From Opitutaceae bacterium (lineage in GTDB: Bacteria; Verrucomicrobiota; Verrucomicrobiia; Opitutales; Opitutaceae): a stretch of DNA of 36,083 nt. The DNA is taken from positions 1 through 36,083 of the forward strand of contig JAUSID010000102.1 in NCBI GenBank assembly GCA_030648295.1, given 5' to 3'. The notes under the pieces are model-generated. The model was not told where the DNA came from. It did not search any database and worked only from the letters and a program-made list of their open reading frames with translations. The position numbers and the translations under genes are program-made. Positions 1 to 8,070 of the stretch are shown one piece after another (position 1 is the stretch's first letter; each line of letters opens with the position of its first letter).

Positions 1-1116
1 CGTGCCGCCCGACCAGGAAGTGTTGCCGTTCAACGTGAGGTCGGCGCTGGCACCGAGGCTCTTCGCGGTGTCATCAAAGGTGCTGCCGGCGCTGGTGACC
101 TTCGCGTTGAGCGTGCCGCCGTTCCACTGCAGCGAGGTGACACTGGCCGAGCCGCTGTTCGTGCTGGAGACCGTGCCGGAGCCAAGCGTGAGGGTGTCGA
201 GTGTCGAGGCGGACGTGTCGAACTCCGCCGCGGCGCCCGAGGCGTTGACCGAAACCTTGGCGTTGCCGCTTGCACCCTTGAAGGTCGTGGTGGCGCCGGC
301 GAGTTCCACCGTGCCGCTGCCGCTGAACGCCGTAGTGTCGAAGGTGTAATTGTTGCTGGCGATCTGGAGCTTGGCGCCATTGCCAACGGCGATGCTGCCA
401 CTCGACGATCCGCCGCCGGAAAGTTTGAGCGTGCCCGCATTGGCGTTGACACTGCCCGTATTGGTGAAAACGGCGCGGATATCGGTCGCACTACCGGCCG
501 CGCCAGCAGACTTCGTGAACGTGCCGGCATTCACAAACGAAGCGCTACCGCCATTGCTTACGGTTCCATCGAAACCGGCAGTGAACGTTCCACCCGCATT
601 ATTGCTGAACGTGGCGCCACCGGAAATGTCAATCGAGCCCCCCTCCCAACTCGCGCTGCCTTTGTTGGTCAGCGAGCCACCGGACAGTTTGTGCGAGCTG
701 CCCGTCGCGATCGTAAGTGTTGCTCCGGTGTCAAAAACCACGCCGCCGCCGCTGCTGAAGCTAATCTCACCCGAGTCCCACGACGAGGCGAGGCCGGCGC
801 CACCCACAAATGTGACCGTGCCGGTACCTTCGATTTTTCCCGGGGCGGTGGCGCCTGTATCAGTGGTAAGCTCCAGCGCGCCTATTGATTCATCGCTCGT
901 GTACTTCGCCGCACCATTTCCGACATGCACGATATCCGCTTGGCCGGGTCGTGTGTTCGTATCCCATTTCCCCGGCGTGGTGCCATTGCCGTTGCCGCCG
1001 GTCCACGTCGGCTTTCCCGCGGCGCCCTTCAACGTCGGCATATACGCACAAACCGTCAGCACGGCGAAACACGCTGAAAGCAGCGGACGATGGACTGGTT
1101 GAAGCCGGAGCGGCAT
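1..1116 (-). CDS. Secreted beta-strand-repeat (autotransporter-like) protein, 5' part only
   Basis: The frame is open from an ATG at 1116 to the left edge of the window, giving the first 372 codons; the C-terminus is outside. The start yields a signal peptide: basic residues, a hydrophobic stretch (LLSACFAVLTVCAYM) and a likely cut near residue 33. The mature part opens with TWTGGNGNGTTPGKWD and then consists almost wholly of Gly, Ser, Thr, Ala and Asn in short alternating strands such as GGSLTNKGSASWEGGSIDISG. This is the look of autotransporter-associated beta-strand repeats, which form a surface-exposed beta-helix. A C-terminal beta-barrel or a PEP-CTERM-like sorting signal would be expected beyond the edge but cannot be seen. 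The role could be adhesion or substrate binding; nothing here decides. No clear ribosome binding site precedes the start. Confidence 0.72.
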   Translation of the reverse strand, partial: MPLRLQPVHRPLLSACFAVLTVCAYMPTLKGAAGKPTWTGGNGNGTTPGKWDTNTRPGQADIVHVGNGAAKYTSDESIGALELTTDTGATAPGKIEGTGTVTFVGGAGLASSWDSGEISFSSGGGVVFDTGATLTIATGSSHKLSGGSLTNKGSASWEGGSIDISGGATFSNNAGGTFTAGFDGTVSNGGSASFVNAGTFTKSAGAAGSATDIRAVFTNTGSVNANAGTLKLSGGGSSSGSIAVGNGAKLQIASNNYTFDTTAFSGSGTVELAGATTTFKGASGNAKVSVNASGAAAEFDTSASTLDTLTLGSGTVSSTNSGSASVTSLQWNGGTLNAKVTSAGSTFDDTAKSLGASADLTLNGNTSWSGGT

Positions 1117-1385
1117 GGGTCGTGGGACGACGATTGCAAATGATTGATGAAAACCGATTCGCAGGGCGACCAAATAATTGGCCCTGTCCGATCGGCCCAA
1201 TGGTTCTGGAAAACGGTCCGACCCGGCATCGGTAAAATTCCTATACCATCGCCCTCCAACCGCTTACGGGCACATCCTCCGGCCCTAGCCGCGCCGGGAT
1301 TCCGAAAAAAAGGACCCGCCACCAGCTCCGAAAATCAGCCGCTCTGCGCCGCCGCGAGGTTCGGGTTGGCAGGGTTCAAGGGGCG
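1117..1385. other. Intergenic, nothing recognised
   Basis: This spacer lies between the beta-strand-repeat gene and the PepSY remnant. Short open frames cross it on both strands but none has a recognisable product or ribosome binding site. It should contain the promoter of the minus-strand gene starting at 1116, but no convincing -35/-10 pair stands out. Confidence 0.4.
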
Positions 1386-1592
1386 TCACGGACTTGGTCG
1401 CCGTCGGAGCGACCACATCGCGACGCCGTTCAACCCGAGCACTACCGGCGCAAATCCGCCGATCGCGTGCAGCAATTTCACTACTCGCGATTCGTAGAAA
1501 CCGAAATGAAGCGGTCGGAGTATTGCCGCGAATTTTTCGCCCATCGACGCCGCGGCCACCTGGTGAATCACGGCATGCCGCCGCTCGCGGAA
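1386..1592 (-). pseudogene. Remnant of a PepSY-associated TM protein (C-terminal end)
   Basis: Downstream of the TonB receptor on the same strand, a frame open from about 1592 ends at a TGA at 1386-1388. It contains LRPLHFGFYESR, then a hydrophobic helix (LLHAIGGFAPVVLGLNGVAMW), then a basic end SLRRRP. This resembles the C-terminus of PepSY_TM proteins, where a Leu-His-Phe/Thr-Gly motif precedes the last membrane helix and an MWW-RR end. Full-length members have about 350-500 residues and four helices; here only about 65 codons remain and the frame upstream is closed by a TGA. The only possible start in the piece is a GTG at 1571. PepSY_TM genes often follow siderophore receptor genes, so the position fits a decayed partner. 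A genuine one-helix small protein is the alternative. Confidence 0.5.
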
Positions 1593-1653
1593 TCAAATTC
1601 GATAGGGCTGAATCCTCTTCGTTTCGTCAAACGATCGCGGCCCGGAAAAACCG

Positions 1654-3798
1654 TTAGAACTCGAACGAGGCGCCGACGTAGTAATTGCGCCGTGGCGCGG
1701 GATCGATTCCGGCGTTCGTCACGCGGCTGTAATAATTTTCGTCGAGCAGATTGTTGGTGCCGCCGATCACCCGGAAACGCGTGCCCGGGATTTTCGTTTC
1801 CGCGGTGAGGTCCCAAACCGAGTAGGCCGGGATGGCGCGCTCGGCCGAGTTGTTGTCGTCGCCGAACACGCGATCGACGAACGTGCCGAGGAGCGAGACC
1901 TTGGTGGTTTCGCCGAGCGAGTACACCAGTCCGGTGCGGATCAGGTGCTCAGGCGCGAACTGCGGCGTGCGTCCCATTTGCGGACCACTTTCGAAACGCG
2001 CGCGAAGCAGCATGGCGTTCGCATACACGTTCAGCTCGTGCCGCGAGGTCGCGCCAAAGAGGGAGAAAAGATTGTAGTGAACGCTGGCCTCGACGCCGCG
2101 GTGCACGGAACGACCGACGTTGCCGACGCTCGAGCGGCCGCCTGGCAGCGATACGGATCCGATCTGGTTGTCGAAATCGAGGTAGAACAGGCTCGCGTCC
2201 AGGACGAGCCCGCGGGCCGGCTGCGAACGGACGCCGAGCTCGTAATTGGAGGCGCGGCTTTCCTGGAGATCGGCCGGCACGACGGCGGTCCCGCCCGTCG
2301 GCACGGCCTGGGTGAAGATAATGGGGCGATAACTTTGGGAGACGTTCAGGTACGTTTGGGTCTTCACCGGCAGATCATACGCGACCGCGAGGCCGAAGAG
2401 TGGAAGGTTCTGGCGGTCGTGGGCGCCGCCCAGCGGCGTGCCGGCGTTCTGCTTGGCCAGGTTGAAGTGCTCGGTGACTTTTTCGCGGACGTTCTCGAAG
2501 CGCACCCCGGGCGTGACGCTGAGCGACCCGAAGCGGAAAAGATTCTCGACGAACACCGGCGCGTAGAACGACTCGCGCAGCGAGCGGGACTGCACGTCGC
2601 CGTTGTCCGCATCCGCGGTATTGCCCCGCGCGTCCGTGCGCGGCGAGCGGGTGGTGAAGACCTGTGTGCCGGCGGTGAACACGTGCCGGTTGGTCGGCCC
2701 CCAATCGAGCCGCAGCCGGCCTTCCGCGCCGTAGGTGTTGAACTGCTGTCGCTCAATCGAATTGGTGTTGGCCGCGGCGCCCGTCGGCAGCGTGCCGAAT
2801 CCGCCGCCGTTCTGCCGCTTCGAGGCGCGAGTGTAATCAATCGCCCACGCCCGCGTCGCAAAGGTACCGTTGGCCAGATCGCGTTCCCAAATCACGGCCG
2901 CCGCGCGGCGGCGAAGATTGAAGCGATCGTAGAGCCGCGAGGCGGTGTCGCGTTCGGTGTTGAAATTTACGCGGCCGGGACCGGTCGCGAAGGTGAGCCC
3001 GCCGGCCTCGCCGTGCTCCTCCTGGAAGCTTTCCGCGGTGAACAGCCAGCGGCTCGCGCTCATGGCGTCGATCGCGACGCGGCCGTAATACCCGTCCAGC
3101 TTCACATCGCTGTTGGCCGAGCGAAACCCGTCGGTCTCGCGGTGATGATAGTAGCCATAATAGCCGAACCGGCCGACGGTGCCGTCGACGTAGTTGAAAG
3201 TAGCGTACGCATTGTCGGACCCGAAACTGTGCATCGTCTCGCCGGAGAACGGCCGGTCGGTGCGCGGGCGGTGCGTGATATAGTTGAGCGAGCCCCCAGG
3301 CTGCGGGCCATACATGAGCGCGGCGCCGCCACGGGTGAACTCGATCCGATCCACCGTGTCGAGCGGCGGCGAGTAATACGCCTCCGGATACCCGAACTGG
3401 TCGGCGTGAATCGGAACGCCATCGACGAGGACCTGCATGAACTGCACGCGACCGGGATTGAGCCCGCGGTAACCGATGCTGAGCAGGGGAGTCGTCTCCT
3501 CGCTCAGCACGAGGCCGGGCGCCTCGGCGAGCGCCTGGCGGTAGTTGTTGCCGTTGATCCGGGGCAGCGAGTCGAAGTCGAGAATCGTGGTCTTCTTGCC
3601 GATGTTGACCTTCGTGCCCTGGATATCGGGCAGGAACGGACCCTGGACGAAGTGGTCGGCTTCGGCTTCGGCCTCGACGCGGAACGAAGGCAGCTGCACC
3701 GGAGGGGTGGACGCGTCGTCGGCAGTAGCGGTGAACGGCAGCGCAGCGATTGCGGCGGATGCGAGTATGCAGAGCGGCAGGCGAAGGTTCGTTGGCAT
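1654..3798 (-). CDS. TonB-dependent outer-membrane receptor (FecA-like)
   Basis: This 714-residue outer-membrane receptor would take up a ferric siderophore or a similar ligand with energy from TonB-ExbBD. The ATG at 3798 is chosen over in-frame starts further up because it gives a clean signal peptide (residues 1-26, ending TATA|DD). The plug domain covers roughly residues 60-185 and shows GYRGLNPGRVQFMQVLVDGVP, DTVDRIEFTRGGAALMYGP and GGSLNYITH, typical of FecA-type receptors. The rest is a 22-strand barrel rich in aromatic residues, ending in YYVGASFEF with the terminal Phe expected for BAM-dependent insertion. No N-terminal signalling domain of the FecA/FpvA type and no FecR/FecI partner are visible, so regulation is probably by a repressor. 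The next gene downstream looks like a broken PepSY gene. The ligand cannot be deduced from the sequence. Confidence 0.9.
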   Translation of the reverse strand: MPTNLRLPLCILASAAIAALPFTATADDASTPPVQLPSFRVEAEAEADHFVQGPFLPDIQGTKVNIGKKTTILDFDSLPRINGNNYRQALAEAPGLVLSEETTPLLSIGYRGLNPGRVQFMQVLVDGVPIHADQFGYPEAYYSPPLDTVDRIEFTRGGAALMYGPQPGGSLNYITHRPRTDRPFSGETMHSFGSDNAYATFNYVDGTVGRFGYYGYYHHRETDGFRSANSDVKLDGYYGRVAIDAMSASRWLFTAESFQEEHGEAGGLTFATGPGRVNFNTERDTASRLYDRFNLRRRAAAVIWERDLANGTFATRAWAIDYTRASKRQNGGGFGTLPTGAAANTNSIERQQFNTYGAEGRLRLDWGPTNRHVFTAGTQVFTTRSPRTDARGNTADADNGDVQSRSLRESFYAPVFVENLFRFGSLSVTPGVRFENVREKVTEHFNLAKQNAGTPLGGAHDRQNLPLFGLAVAYDLPVKTQTYLNVSQSYRPIIFTQAVPTGGTAVVPADLQESRASNYELGVRSQPARGLVLDASLFYLDFDNQIGSVSLPGGRSSVGNVGRSVHRGVEASVHYNLFSLFGATSRHELNVYANAMLLRARFESGPQMGRTPQFAPEHLIRTGLVYSLGETTKVSLLGTFVDRVFGDDNNSAERAIPAYSVWDLTAETKIPGTRFRVIGGTNNLLDENYYSRVTNAGIDPAPRRNYYVGASFEF

Positions 3799-3822
3799 GC
3801 TGAAAGTAGTGACGTCGAGAAG

Positions 3823-3870
3823 AAGACTGAGACGCAGTCGCAGGGCAAGCGGAAATTGAGACTCAGTCTT
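3823..3870 (-). promoter_or_regulatory. Dyad symmetries in the receptor leader
   Basis: Just upstream of the TonB-receptor start (3798) lies an inverted repeat with 9-base arms, AAGACTGAG at 3823-3831 and CTCAGTCTT at 3862-3870. Two smaller dyads overlap it: GACTG/CAGTC in the left part and AGACT-C-AGTCT in the right arm. They could form an operator or an mRNA hairpin controlling the receptor. The sequence is not a recognisable Fur box, so the regulator is unknown. Confidence 0.3.
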
Positions 3871-4288
3871 GGATGGATGTGCGTGGGACACGTCGGTGAC
3901 GGTACATTAAAGAATACGGGTGGGAAATCGGAGCTGCGACCAGTTCTCAGTAAGGATATTCCTTACCGCCCGGTCGTGGAAACTTCGCGCTACCGCCACC
4001 CTCCAAGCTGCTCCCAACATGCGGTTGGCGACGTAATGACGCACAGTCTCTGAATTGCCCTCGACTTGTGCTCCGTGCCTCCCTGCCTCGTCCCCGCTTC
4101 GTACCTTCTTCGTCCCTGGTCGATATACGCCAGCGAACGACGACGTCAGATTGAGCCAGCAGTTCCATCGCTGCACGTGCGACCAGACCTCACTCAAATT
4201 CTCAAAGAAACGCCGCCGCCGACGAATCCTAAAGCGCGAAGCACCAACTTCGTCTCGACGCCCTGTGCGCCGCGCCGTTTAACCGGGT
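3871..4288. other. Divergent spacer between receptor and aroB
   Basis: This spacer should hold the promoters of both the minus-strand receptor and the plus-strand aroB operon. No gene is supported in it. Around 4071-4094 the plus strand carries three degenerate 8-base units (CTCCGTGC, CTCCCTGC, CTCGTCCC) followed by more decayed CTTCGT-type units, reminiscent of the short tandem arrays elsewhere in the window. Confidence 0.4.
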
Positions 4289-5374
4289 ATGGTCGAAAAC
4301 CTCACGGTCCAACTCGGCGACCGAAGCTATGTCATCCGGTTCGCGGCTGATCTTCCCCACGAGATCGGCGTCGAAGTGAAACGCCTGACGGCCGCCGGGC
4401 GACGCTGCGTCGTGGTGACGGACACGAATGTCCAGGCGGCACGGCCAGAAATGCTGAAGGACACGTTCCCGCAAGTGCCCCTCCTTGCCATCGAACCTGG
4501 CGAGGAGACGAAGTCGCTCGCTGGTTTGGGCCGCATTTACGATTTCCTCGCCGCGCAGAAACTCGATCGCGCAACGATGTTGTTTGCGGTGGGCGGCGGC
4601 GTGATTGGCGATCTCGCCGGGTTTGCGGCCGCGACGTGGCTGCGCGGCATCGAGTTTTGCCAGGTGCCCACGACCCTGCTCGCGATGGTGGATAGTTCGG
4701 TCGGCGGCAAGACCGGCATCAATCTTCGCGCCGGAAAAAACCTCGTCGGTGCATTTCATCAGCCGCGCGGCGTGTTTATTTCAACGCAGGTGCTCACGAC
4801 GCTTCCGCCGCGGCAATTCGCCGCCGGCGTCGCAGAGGTAATCAAGTATGGTCTGCTCGCCGACGAGGAATTGTTCGCGCAGCTCGACCACCGGCCGCTG
4901 ACGGTGCGGAGCCCCGAGTTGGCGGACGTGATCCGGCGCTGCTGTGCGCTGAAAGCGGGGATCGTCGAGGCGGACGAACGGGAGACCGCGGCGGATGGCG
5001 GCCGGGCGCTGCTCAACCTGGGGCATACATTCGGCCATGCGATCGAGAATGCCGCCGGCTACGGTGAATATCTCCACGGCGAAGCCGTGGCGATCGGACT
5101 TTGCGCCGCCGCCCGGCTGTCGTTGAAACTTGGTTACGTCGAACCGGAGGCCGTCGCGCGGATCGAGCGCGTCATTGCCGCGCATGCGCTGCCCACGCGG
5201 TTGCGCACCGCCCTCGGTTTCCAGGCGCTGGAGGACGCGATGGCCCGGGACAAGAAGGTCCGCGCGGGCGGACGGCGCTTCGTGATTCTGAAGCGGCTGG
5301 GCGAGGCCGCGACCGAGGCGAACGTGCCGTCGAAGCCCGTCGAGGAGACGTTCCGCGAGGTCGGGGCGTACTGA
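4289..5374 (+). CDS. aroB: 3-dehydroquinate synthase
   Basis: AroB converts DAHP to 3-dehydroquinate, the second step of the shikimate pathway, in the cytoplasm using NAD and a divalent metal. The 361-residue length is standard. The NAD-binding glycine run GGGVIGDLAGF is at residues 102-112, followed by the substrate-loop segment PTTLLAMVDSSVGGKTGIN (127-145) with the conserved lysine, the metal-site segment GVAEVIKYG (180-188, Glu183) and the downstream metal motif LNLGHTFGHAIE. The ATG at 4289 is the first one giving the usual N-terminus. It is the first gene of a likely operon with the 5495 gene, lpxA and pdxA. Its stop codon overlaps the first unit of a heptamer repeat array. Confidence 0.96.
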   Translation: MVENLTVQLGDRSYVIRFAADLPHEIGVEVKRLTAAGRRCVVVTDTNVQAARPEMLKDTFPQVPLLAIEPGEETKSLAGLGRIYDFLAAQKLDRATMLFAVGGGVIGDLAGFAAATWLRGIEFCQVPTTLLAMVDSSVGGKTGINLRAGKNLVGAFHQPRGVFISTQVLTTLPPRQFAAGVAEVIKYGLLADEELFAQLDHRPLTVRSPELADVIRRCCALKAGIVEADERETAADGGRALLNLGHTFGHAIENAAGYGEYLHGEAVAIGLCAAARLSLKLGYVEPEAVARIERVIAAHALPTRLRTALGFQALEDAMARDKKVRAGGRRFVILKRLGEAATEANVPSKPVEETFREVGAY

Positions 5375-5490
5375 TTCGGGATTTCGGATTGCGGATTTCA
5401 GGTGGCGGAGAGATCAACTGAGGACCGCCGCGCGGCCGGGCGCCGCGTCCAACCAGCAATTCGCAATCCGCCATCGCCAATCCGCAATTC
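5373..5490. repeat. Inverted pair of heptamer arrays after aroB
   Basis: Four consecutive 7-base units occupy 5373-5400 (GATTCGG, GATTTCG, GATTGCG, GATTTCA). After a 55-base GC-rich centre, five units in the opposite sense occupy 5456-5490 (GCAATTC, GCAATCC, GCCATCG, CCAATCC, GCAATTC). The first unit begins inside the aroB stop codon and the last ends 4 bases before the next gene's ATG. The RNA could fold into a long imperfect hairpin. The element therefore has inverted ends that are themselves tandem arrays. Confidence 0.8.
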
Positions 5491-5494
5491 ACTG

Positions 5495-6118
5495 ATGTCC
5501 GCCATCGACGAAGGCATTGTCCGGGAATATTTCGAACAGAATGGATTTCTGGTGCGGCAGGCGCGCAAATACCAGGTGCAGGCGCGGCGCAAGGTGGGGG
5601 AGGAGGAAATCGACTTGATCGTCTACAATCCGGCCTGGCAGCGGGGAGCCCGCAAGCCGGACTTTTTCCTCTTTTCGAGCGAGCTGCCGTACGTCCACAA
5701 GGCCATCGTCGCGGTGAAGGGCTGGCACACCGGCGTATTCAGTCCGGCAACACTGAAGAGCAGCCCGGAGATTTTTCGTTTCCTCGAGGAGAACGTGGTG
5801 AAGGAGGTCGCCCGGCTCTTCCCGCCCGAAGGCACGGTCGAGGACGCATCGACCCTGACGAAGATCCTCGTCCTGCCGAGCCTGCCGACGGCCGAACCCT
5901 TCCGGTCGCAGAGCGTCGAACTGCTCAAGGCGCGCGGCGTCGACGCGATCATTTCGTTTCGCGCCATGCTGCTCGACCTGATCGACAACATCGAAGTCAA
6001 CCAGAACTACAGCAAGAGCGACACACTCCAGGTCATGCGCATTCTCAAGAATTACGAGTTGCTCAAGGATCCGCAGCTCGATCTGCCGGGCACGATCACG
6101 CGCACGCGGCGCGCGTGA
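5495..6118 (+). CDS. Conserved protein with a type I restriction HsdR N-domain-like (PD-(D/E)XK-like) region
   Basis: This 207-residue cytoplasmic protein has no named function that I can assign. The N-terminal 90 residues look like the HSDR_N / PD-(D/E)XK nuclease fold: helix DEGIVREYFEQNGF, then EEEIDLIVYNP (Asp40), then AIVAVKGWH (Lys75). In active enzymes the last strand reads E-x-K; here it is Ala73-Val74-Lys75, so the catalytic glutamate seems absent and nuclease activity is doubtful. The C-terminal part is helical (VDAIISFRAMLLDLIDNIEVNQNYSKSD) and may bind a partner. No restriction or methylase subunit is nearby. The ATG at 5495 is taken because the longer in-frame start at 5402 would translate the repeat array. 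It lies 25 bases ahead of lpxA in an envelope/cofactor operon, which suggests a housekeeping rather than defence role. Confidence 0.7.
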   Translation: MSAIDEGIVREYFEQNGFLVRQARKYQVQARRKVGEEEIDLIVYNPAWQRGARKPDFFLFSSELPYVHKAIVAVKGWHTGVFSPATLKSSPEIFRFLEENVVKEVARLFPPEGTVEDASTLTKILVLPSLPTAEPFRSQSVELLKARGVDAIISFRAMLLDLIDNIEVNQNYSKSDTLQVMRILKNYELLKDPQLDLPGTITRTRRA

Positions 6119-6143
6119 AGCCCGGGGCTTGGAGTTTTTCCAG

Positions 6144-6890
6144 ATGATTCATCCCACCGCGATCATCGAGCCCGGCGCGCAGCTTGGCACTGGTTGTGAG
6201 ATCATGGCCCACGCGATTGTCACGCGGCACGTGGTGCTCGGCGACCGCGTCGTCGTGCATCCGTTCGCGGTGGTCGGTGGCGATCCGCAATACACGAAGT
6301 TCGATCCCGCGACGATTTCCGGCGTGCGGATCGGCGCGGGTACCGTGATTCGCGAACACGTCACGATCAATCGTTCCATCCTGCCGGAAAAGTTCACCTC
6401 CATCGGCGAAAATGTTTTCCTCATGGCGGCGAGCCACATTGCGCACGACTGCGAGGTCGGAAACGCGGTTGTGCTCGCGAATGCGGCGTTGCTCGCGGGC
6501 CACGTGAGCGTCGGCGATAATTCCTTCCTCGGCGGTGGTGCGGCCATTCATCAGTTTTGCCGCATCGGCGAAACGGTCATGGTCGCCGGCCATGCATCGA
6601 TCACGCGCGACGTGCCGCACTTCACGATCGTGGCCGAACGCGACGATGTCATCGGCTTCAACGTGGTCGGACTGAAGCGCCGCGGTTTTTCGCGCGCCAC
6701 GATCGCGGAGCTGAAGGCGGCCTTTCGCGATGTGTATTTCACGCCGGGAAACATCCGCGATATCGCCGCTCAACGGCTGAAGGCGGATGCGTTCGAGACG
6801 GCGGAGTCGCGGCGTTTCCTCGAATTTTTCGCGGAGGGCAAACGCAGCTTCGCGCGGCCGCGTCGCGGTTCCGGCGACGCGGATGAGTAA
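6144..6890 (+). CDS. lpxA: Acyl-ACP--UDP-N-acetylglucosamine O-acyltransferase
   Basis: LpxA transfers a 3-hydroxyacyl chain from ACP to UDP-GlcNAc, the first step of lipid A synthesis. The 248 residues start MIHPTAIIEPGAQLG and show the hexapeptide repeats of a left-handed beta-helix up to about residue 185. The catalytic region MAASHIAHDCEVGN contains His98 and His101, matching His122 and the catalytic His125 of the E. coli enzyme. The hallmark HQFCRIGETVMVAGHA and GFNVVGLKRRGFS segments follow, then a helical C-terminal domain ending in a basic tail. The ATG at 6144 gives the canonical N-terminus; a TTG at 6129 is less likely. lpxC, lpxD and fabZ, the frequent neighbours, are absent; pdxA follows after 38 bases. 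Confidence 0.95.
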   Translation: MIHPTAIIEPGAQLGTGCEIMAHAIVTRHVVLGDRVVVHPFAVVGGDPQYTKFDPATISGVRIGAGTVIREHVTINRSILPEKFTSIGENVFLMAASHIAHDCEVGNAVVLANAALLAGHVSVGDNSFLGGGAAIHQFCRIGETVMVAGHASITRDVPHFTIVAERDDVIGFNVVGLKRRGFSRATIAELKAAFRDVYFTPGNIRDIAAQRLKADAFETAESRRFLEFFAEGKRSFARPRRGSGDADE

Positions 6891-6928
6891 GGGGATTCCC
6901 GGAATGAACTGGCTCTTTGCACTCGACG

Positions 6929-7864
6929 ATGAACCGGACGCTTGCATTCACCTGCGGTGATCCCGCAGGCGTTGGGCCGGAGATCATCGCGTCGTGGTTG
7001 AAGTCGCATTCCGCCGAGGCCGCCGATGTCACGCTCATCGGTCCCGCGGCGTGGCTCGACTCCCTCGTTACGCCGGCCAAAAAGATTCCGGTCGGGCTCG
7101 AGGATTTTCGCGCGGTTCCCGGCAAGCCCGATGGGGACGGCGCGCTCGTCGCGTGGGCGGCAATGGAACGCGCGGCCAGCGGCGGCCGGACGGGCGAATT
7201 CGCAGGGGTGGTGACCGGCCCGGTGAGCAAGGACCGACTCGCCTCGATCGGCTATCCGTTTCCCGGCCAGACGGAGTTTTTTGCCGCGCGTTGGGGCGGC
7301 GAGCCCGTGATGGCATTTTGCGGCGGCAGGCTCCGGGTGGTGCTCGCCACGTGGCATGTGCCGCTTCGGCAGGTGGCCGAGTTGCTGGATGCAGCGCGGC
7401 TGCGGCGGACGATCGCAGCGGCGGCCGAGTTGGTCGCGGCGACCCAGCGCAATTCAGGCACGCCCTCACCGGCGCGGATCGGCGTCTGTGGACTCAATCC
7501 CCACGCGGGTGAGAACGGGCTGCTCGGTCGCGAGGAAATCGAAAACCTGAATCCAATCCTGGAGCGGTTGCGCGGCGAATTTCCGGGCCTCTCGCGCTGC
7601 GAACCCGGCGACACGCTCTTCGCCCGCGCGTTGCGGAATGAGTTCGATGTGGTGATCGCGTTGTATCACGACCAGGGTCTCGCGCCGTTGAAGGTGATCG
7701 ATTTCGACGAGGCGGTGAATGTCACCCTCGGTCTTCCTCATGTTCGCACCAGTCCGGATCACGGCACCGCTTTCGGCATCGCCGGCAAGGGCATCGCCCG
7801 CGCGACGAGCTTCGCCAACGCGGTGACCGTCGCATGGCAACTGCTTGCCGCTCGGAACGCGTAG
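6929..7864 (+). CDS. pdxA: 4-hydroxythreonine-4-phosphate dehydrogenase
   Basis: PdxA oxidises 4-phosphohydroxy-L-threonine with NAD(P) in the DXP-dependent route to pyridoxal phosphate. The 311-residue protein starts MNRTLAFTCGDPAGVGPEI, the family signature. The three metal ligands are present at the right spacing: His143 (TWHVPL), His192 (LNPHAGENG) and His247 (YHDQGLAPLK). TGPVSK and the GLPHVRTSPDHGTAF segment for substrate phosphate and NAD are intact. It is slightly shorter than the 329-residue E. coli enzyme. It lies 38 bases after lpxA and is probably the last gene of the aroB operon, because the next gene is separated by about 200 bases. Confidence 0.95.
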   Translation: MNRTLAFTCGDPAGVGPEIIASWLKSHSAEAADVTLIGPAAWLDSLVTPAKKIPVGLEDFRAVPGKPDGDGALVAWAAMERAASGGRTGEFAGVVTGPVSKDRLASIGYPFPGQTEFFAARWGGEPVMAFCGGRLRVVLATWHVPLRQVAELLDAARLRRTIAAAAELVAATQRNSGTPSPARIGVCGLNPHAGENGLLGREEIENLNPILERLRGEFPGLSRCEPGDTLFARALRNEFDVVIALYHDQGLAPLKVIDFDEAVNVTLGLPHVRTSPDHGTAFGIAGKGIARATSFANAVTVAWQLLAARNA

Positions 7865-7902
7865 CCTGCGTCCTCCCGGTCAAGGGAGAGCTCGGCTCGC
7901 AT

Positions 7903-7982
7903 CGTTCTCTTAATCTTAGTCTTTCTGTCTCCTCGTTGGTGCGTGCAGGCGGAAGAACGGGAACGATTACGATGAGAGATCG
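7903..7982. repeat. Degenerate inverted short-repeat region upstream of the subtilase
   Basis: A pyrimidine-rich stretch at 7903-7935 and a purine-rich stretch at 7952-7982 face each other. Read on the purine strand, both contain GAACGAT-type units (AGAACGATG in the left arm reversed, GGAACGATTACGATGAG in the right). They look like a decayed version of the inverted tandem-unit elements seen elsewhere. The region separates pdxA from the subtilase gene and should also hold the latter's promoter. Confidence 0.35.
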
Positions 7983-8070
7983 ACGGTGGGGCGTGCTGAT
8001 ACCCGCGGCGGCAAACGTCCGCACAGATCTTGCGCCCGGCGGCGGGTGCGCCAGCCTGCGAGGGATGCGC

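Noticed and set aside
3823-3870. Fur box
   Set aside because: The dyad AAGACTGAG/CTCAGTCTT does not resemble the GATAATGATAATCATTATC consensus.
1945-4053. Plus-strand open frame of about 700 codons
   Set aside because: It is the antisense shadow of the TonB-receptor gene; composition is Arg/Ala/Val-rich with no domain, an effect of high GC content.
5495-6118. Type I restriction HsdR subunit
   Set aside because: Only an N-domain-like region is present, with no helicase motifs, no HsdM/HsdS neighbours and an altered active site.
7834-8070. Extended N-terminus for the subtilase, overlapping pdxA
   Set aside because: The added 79 residues would bury the signal peptide and include the inverted repeat region; a GAGGG ribosome site precedes 8071.
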